Shown piece after piece: positions 61,121 through 64,000 of a stretch of DNA of 64,000 nt (positions within the stretch are counted from its first letter, which is position 1; the number at the start of each line of letters is the position of its first letter). Both the position numbers and the translations under genes were made by a program. Under the pieces are notes generated by a model that ran no database searches, had not been told where the DNA came from, and saw only the letters and a program-made list of their open reading frames with translations. The DNA comes from Olsenella sp. An188 (GTDB taxonomy: Bacteria > Actinomycetota > Coriobacteriia > Coriobacteriales > Atopobiaceae): positions 248,001 to 312,000 of the forward strand of contig NZ_NFKF01000002.1 in the NCBI RefSeq assembly GCF_002160255.1, in the 5' to 3' direction.

Positions 61121-62515
61121 ATGCCCATGACCGCGATCATCCTCGCCGCCGGCGAGGGAACGCGCATGAAGTCCCGTCACCCCAAGGTAATGCACAAGCT
61201 TCTTGACCGCCCGCTCGTCTCCTGGGTCATCCGCGCCGCGCGCGGGGCCGGGGCCGAGCGCGTCGTGGTGGTCGTGGGGCACGGCGCTGACGAGGTGCGG
61301 GCTCATCTAGCAGGCGAGAAGGACGTCGAGTGCGTCGAGCAGACCGAGCGGCTGGGCACGGGCCACGCCGTTCGCGTGGCGCTCGAGGAGGCGTGCGTCA
61401 ACGAGGGTGCGGTGCTCGTCCTGAACGGCGACGGCCCGCTCGTCGAGAGCGAGACCCTCCGCCGCCTGGCCAAGCCCGTCGCCGACGACGGAGCCGCCGA
61501 GGCCATCCTCACCTGGACGCCTGCCGACCCCTTCGGCTACGGCCGCCTCGAGTTCGACTCCGAGGGCGACGTGACGCGCATCATCGAGCAGAAGGACTGC
61601 ACGCCCGAGCAGGCCGCGAGCCTCACCGCGTGCAACCCCGGCTTCTACGCCTTCGACGGCGCCAAGCTCGCGGCCCACATCGGTGAGCTCTCCACCGCCA
61701 ACGTCCAGCACGAGTACTACGTCACGGACATGGTGGAGATCCTGCGCGGTCACGGCGAGCGCGTGGCCGCCGTGCGCACCGAGGACGCCGACGAGCTCCT
61801 CGGCGTAAACAGCCGCGCCCAGCTCGCCCAGCTCACGGCCATCGCGCGCGACCGCATCAACGCGCGCCTCATGGACGAGGGCGTCACCATCGTCGACCCG
61901 GCGACCACCTGGGTCGGCCCTGACGTGACCGTCGGGCGCGACACGGTCCTTCTCCCCATGACCATGCTCTGGGGGAGCACGACCGTCGGCGATGAGTGCG
62001 TGGTCGGCCCCAACACCCGCCTCACCGACTGCACGGTGGGCTGCCGCGTCTCCCTCGAGGAGACCGCGGGCGTTGACGTGACGATCGACGATGACGTCAC
62101 CTGCGGCCCGCGTTGCTACCTGCGCGGCGGCGCGCACGTCTTGCGCGGCGCGCACGTGGGCACCCACGTCGAGATCAAGAACTCCGTGATCGGCGAGGGC
62201 TCCAAGGTCCCGCACCTCTCCTACATCGGCGACTGCACGATGGGCTCCGGCGTCAACATCGGCGGCGGCTCCATCACCTGCAACTACGACGGCGTCCACA
62301 AGAACCGCACCGTCATCGGCGACGACGTCTTCGTCGGCTCCGACACCATGATGGTCGCGCCCGTCACCATCGGCGACGGCGCGCTCGTGGGCGCAAGCTC
62401 CTGCGTCACCAAGGACGTCCCTGCCGACGCGCTCTACCTCGAGCGCGCCGAGCAGCGCATTGTAGAGGGGTACGCCGCCAGGCGACTCGAGCGACTCAAG
62501 AGAGACGAGGCCTAG
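61121..62515 (+). CDS. glmU: Bifunctional GlmU: UDP-GlcNAc pyrophosphorylase / GlcN-1-P acetyltransferase
   Basis: A 464-residue enzyme making UDP-N-acetylglucosamine. The N-terminal uridylyltransferase has LAAGEGTRMKSRHPK (about 7-21). The C-terminal half (about 255-464) is a left-handed beta-helix of hexapeptide repeats with the acetyltransferase site GGGSITCNYDGVHKNRT. ATG 61121 follows TTGGAGG. Its stop abuts the prs start, so glmU-prs are one unit, with pth downstream, a common order in Gram-positive bacteria. Confidence 0.95.
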   Translation: MPMTAIILAAGEGTRMKSRHPKVMHKLLDRPLVSWVIRAARGAGAERVVVVVGHGADEVRAHLAGEKDVECVEQTERLGTGHAVRVALEEACVNEGAVLVLNGDGPLVESETLRRLAKPVADDGAAEAILTWTPADPFGYGRLEFDSEGDVTRIIEQKDCTPEQAASLTACNPGFYAFDGAKLAAHIGELSTANVQHEYYVTDMVEILRGHGERVAAVRTEDADELLGVNSRAQLAQLTAIARDRINARLMDEGVTIVDPATTWVGPDVTVGRDTVLLPMTMLWGSTTVGDECVVGPNTRLTDCTVGCRVSLEETAGVDVTIDDDVTCGPRCYLRGGAHVLRGAHVGTHVEIKNSVIGEGSKVPHLSYIGDCTMGSGVNIGGGSITCNYDGVHKNRTVIGDDVFVGSDTMMVAPVTIGDGALVGASSCVTKDVPADALYLERAEQRIVEGYAARRLERLKRDEA

Positions 62516-63514
62516 ATGTACGAGAACCTGAGCGAGCCCATGCCGCTGAAGAAAGAGATCAAGCTCTACACCGGCACCGGCAACCCCGAGCTGTCCCAGA
62601 AGATCGCCGACATCCTGCACCTCGAGCTTCAGGGCCTCAAGATCGAGAAGTTCGCCAACGGAGAGATCTACGCGCGCTTCGACGAGTCCGTCCGCGGCGA
62701 CGACGTCTTCTTCATCCAGTCGCTCTCCGGTGCTAGCGTCAACGACCTGCTCATGGAGACCCTCGTCGTGGCCGACGCAGCCAAGCGCGCCTCCGTCTCC
62801 AAGTTCACCGCCGTGCTCCCCCACTACTGCTACGCGCGCCAGGACCGCAAGGCCGCCGCGCGCGAGCCCATCACCGCACGCCTCGTGGCCAACCTCCTCG
62901 AGGCCGCCGGCGTCGACCAGGTGATCACCGTCGACCTCCACCAGGGCCAGATCCAGGGCTTCTTCGACATCCCGGTGACGCACCTCACCGCCCTGTACCT
63001 CATCGGCGACTACTTCAGGGAGAAGGGCTTCGACTGGACCAACACCGTCGTGGTCTCCCCGGACATGGGCCGCGCCAAGGTCGCCAAGCGCCTCGCCGAC
63101 TACCTGGGCTGCGAGGTCGCCATCGCCCACAAGAGCCGCCCGAAGCACAACGCGTCCGAGGTCATGGGCATCATCGGCAACATCGAGGGCAAGACCTGCA
63201 TCGTCAACGACGACATGATCGACACCGCGGGCACCCTCTGCAACTCCGTCCGCAAGCTCAAGGAGATGGGCGCCGGCGACATCTACGTCTCCGCCACGCA
63301 CGGCATCTTCTCCGGCGAGGCCATCCAGCGCCTCGAGGACGCCCCGCTCGTGGAGTGCGTCGTCACCGACATCATCCCCTGCGAGGCCGTCAACCTCCCC
63401 GGCTCCAAGATCAAGACCGTCTCGGTTGCCAACGAGCTCGCGGAGGCCATCAACAGCGTCTACATGCGTCGCTCCGTCTCCGAGATCTTCGGCGGCCGCG
63501 GCGCCGAGATCTGA
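62516..63514 (+). CDS. prs: Ribose-phosphate pyrophosphokinase (PRPP synthase)
   Basis: A 332-residue class I PRPP synthase that makes PRPP from ribose 5-phosphate and ATP for purine, pyrimidine and His/Trp synthesis. ANGEIYARFDESVRG, the flexible catalytic loop YARQDRKAAAREPI (about 105-118), the metal-binding VDLHQGQIQGFFD and the ribose-phosphate loop NDDMIDTAGTL are all present. GACGAGG gives a ribosome site. It supplies PRPP for the pyrE and purL products encoded in this window. Confidence 0.96.
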   Translation: MYENLSEPMPLKKEIKLYTGTGNPELSQKIADILHLELQGLKIEKFANGEIYARFDESVRGDDVFFIQSLSGASVNDLLMETLVVADAAKRASVSKFTAVLPHYCYARQDRKAAAREPITARLVANLLEAAGVDQVITVDLHQGQIQGFFDIPVTHLTALYLIGDYFREKGFDWTNTVVVSPDMGRAKVAKRLADYLGCEVAIAHKSRPKHNASEVMGIIGNIEGKTCIVNDDMIDTAGTLCNSVRKLKEMGAGDIYVSATHGIFSGEAIQRLEDAPLVECVVTDIIPCEAVNLPGSKIKTVSVANELAEAINSVYMRRSVSEIFGGRGAEI

Positions 63515-63542
63515 TCGGCCGAGAAACCCCTGCGCACCGCTC

Positions 63543-63564
63543 GGGGCCGCCTTCGGGCGGCCCC
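63543..63564 (+). terminator. Hairpin with UUCG loop after prs
   Basis: GGGGCCGCC (63543-63551) pairs perfectly with GGCGGCCCC (63556-63564) around a TTCG tetraloop, 29 bases after the prs stop. No T-run follows, so termination may be partial. Confidence 0.65.
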
Positions 63565-63607
63565 GCTGCATGTGAGGACACGTTCGCGCCGGGCCCGCGC
63601 GACGCGC

Positions 63608-63841
63608 GCTTAAGAAACCCGAGTTGTGGCAATCTCGGCCACCACGGTGCTTAGGAATCCGGGGTTGTCCCTGCCGCGGAGGTGCCCGTGCTTAAGGAAT
63701 CAGGGTTGTCCCGCTCCGGCGGGCGAGAAAAACCACCATCCGGGCGTCCTTCTCGCACATAGGCGGGCGGTCGCAGGGGGACAACCCGGCTTTTCTAAGC
63801 GCAAAACCTCGGCCGAGTGCCATAACCCCCAATTCGTAAGC
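63608..63841. repeat. Array of five 23-base repeats (three direct, two inverted)
   Basis: Copies of GCTTAnGAAnCnGGGTTGTcCC lie at 63608-63630, 63649-63671 and 63690-63712 in one direction. Inverse copies lie at 63778-63800 and 63819-63841. Imperfect forms of the dispersed nonamer (near 63722 and 63749) sit at the centre. The outermost copies also match beyond the repeat (CTCGGCC). The array fills the gap between prs and pth. No gene is visible in it. Confidence 0.65.
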
Positions 63842-63879
63842 ACCCGACCCGCGGCGGGCGGCACCGGGCCGCGGGCATC

Positions 63880-63885
63880 TACAAT
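63880..63885 (+). promoter_or_regulatory. -10 element of pth
   Basis: TACAAT followed by GTGG, 28 bases before the start; no -35 is seen. The repeat array lies immediately upstream. Confidence 0.5.
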
Positions 63886-63912
63886 GTGGTGATCGCAACG
63901 AAAGGAGGCGCC

Positions 63913-64000
63913 ATGCCTGCAAAGACCCCGGCCAAGTCGGCCGCAGTCCGCATCGTCTGCGGCCTCGGCAACCCCGACGCCGAGTACGCCCACACCCGCC
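63913..64000 (+). CDS. pth: Peptidyl-tRNA hydrolase, N-terminus only
   Basis: The first 29 codons of a gene cut by the window end. After a short Ala/Lys-rich leader, VRIVCGLGNPDAEYAHTR matches the Pth signature, in which the Asn in GLGNP and the following Tyr contact peptidyl-tRNA. Pth frees tRNA from peptides that drop off the ribosome. AAAGGAGG precedes ATG 63913. The glmU-prs-pth order supports the call. Confidence 0.9.
   Translation, partial: MPAKTPAKSAAVRIVCGLGNPDAEYAHTR

Larger units (their letters stand above)
1227..61321. repeat. Dispersed nonamer CTTCTCGCC / GGCGAGAAG
   Basis: By hand count about 43 exact copies occur: about 20 as CTTCTCGCC and 23 as GGCGAGAAG on the given strand. 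About 18 are non-coding, although non-coding DNA is only about 10% of the window. Intergenic copies often extend to GGCGAGAAGAACC or its complement (for example 1227, 11043, 17710, 33039, 40465, 41966, 56839, 57582). Coding copies appear mainly as Leu-Leu-Ala with the codons CTT CTC GCC (8913, 25356, 26529, 45622, 46249, 50078, 52711). Confidence 0.7.

Noticed and set aside
1227-61321. The dispersed nonamer as a Chi or KOPS site.
   Set aside because: The two orientations are about equally frequent in one 64 kb stretch, whereas those motifs are strongly strand-polar.
63608-63841. Possible CRISPR array between prs and pth.
   Set aside because: Repeats are imperfect, occur in both orientations and have unequal spacers; no cas gene is nearby.

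Overview
The window is GC-rich DNA, estimated by eye at about two thirds G+C, densely packed with genes on both strands. The gene set points to an actinobacterium of class Coriobacteriia, possibly the family Atopobiaceae (Olsenella and relatives). The reasons are a CwlM-like peptidoglycan-binding protein, a HelD-type RNA polymerase recycling ATPase, a fused PurL-PurQ enzyme, an ECF riboflavin importer behind an FMN riboswitch, many Tat-type lipoproteins and several GHKL/LytTR two-component systems. The taxonomic call is inference; no rRNA gene is present.

Layout. Positions 1-17.5 kb carry mixed housekeeping genes: partial asnS, a DUF4143 ATPase, pyrE, a nitroreductase, a circularly permuted GH3 glycosidase, a Ski2-like helicase, a DUF362 protein, helD, an AlbA_2-domain protein and a P-type cation ATPase. 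Positions 17.9-40.4 kb form an accessory block: five surface-anchored GH3 glycosidases on the minus strand, interleaved with three paralogous LytTR regulator/GHKL kinase pairs on the plus strand, two nearly identical small lipoproteins, a Phd/RelE-like toxin-antitoxin pair and the remnant of a fourth kinase. Positions 40.5-52.5 kb return to core functions: a PFL/DUF711 protein, murB, the FMN riboswitch with ribU-ecfA-ecfT, a membrane regulator with two LuxR HTHs and a PASTA domain, purL and an EamA transporter. Positions 52.7-55.4 kb hold a lipoprotein serpin, a small zinc-ribbon protein, a sigma-factor-like chimera and a broken rhuM. Positions 55.5-64 kb hold malic enzyme, an NlpC/P60-like peptidase, galE, a polyprenyl synthase, the CwlM-like protein, tRNA-Gln and glmU-prs-pth.

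How the parts fit. The accessory block looks like a glycoside sensing and hydrolysis locus. The GH3 enzymes would act outside the membrane. Each kinase pair sits beside, and usually divergent from, GH3 or lipoprotein genes, which suggests local control. No sugar transporter lies in the block.

The most unusual DNA-level signal is a dispersed nonamer, GGCGAGAAG or its complement. A hand count gives about 43 exact copies in 64 kb against roughly one expected by composition. Copies are balanced between strands, concentrated in intergenic and terminator DNA, and also present in genes as Leu-Leu-Ala, Phe-Ser or Gly-Glu-Lys codons. This resembles a DNA-uptake-sequence-like dialect or a nucleoid-protein site more than a strand-polar Chi or KOPS motif. 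Several intergenic regions also carry elaborate inverted-repeat arrays.
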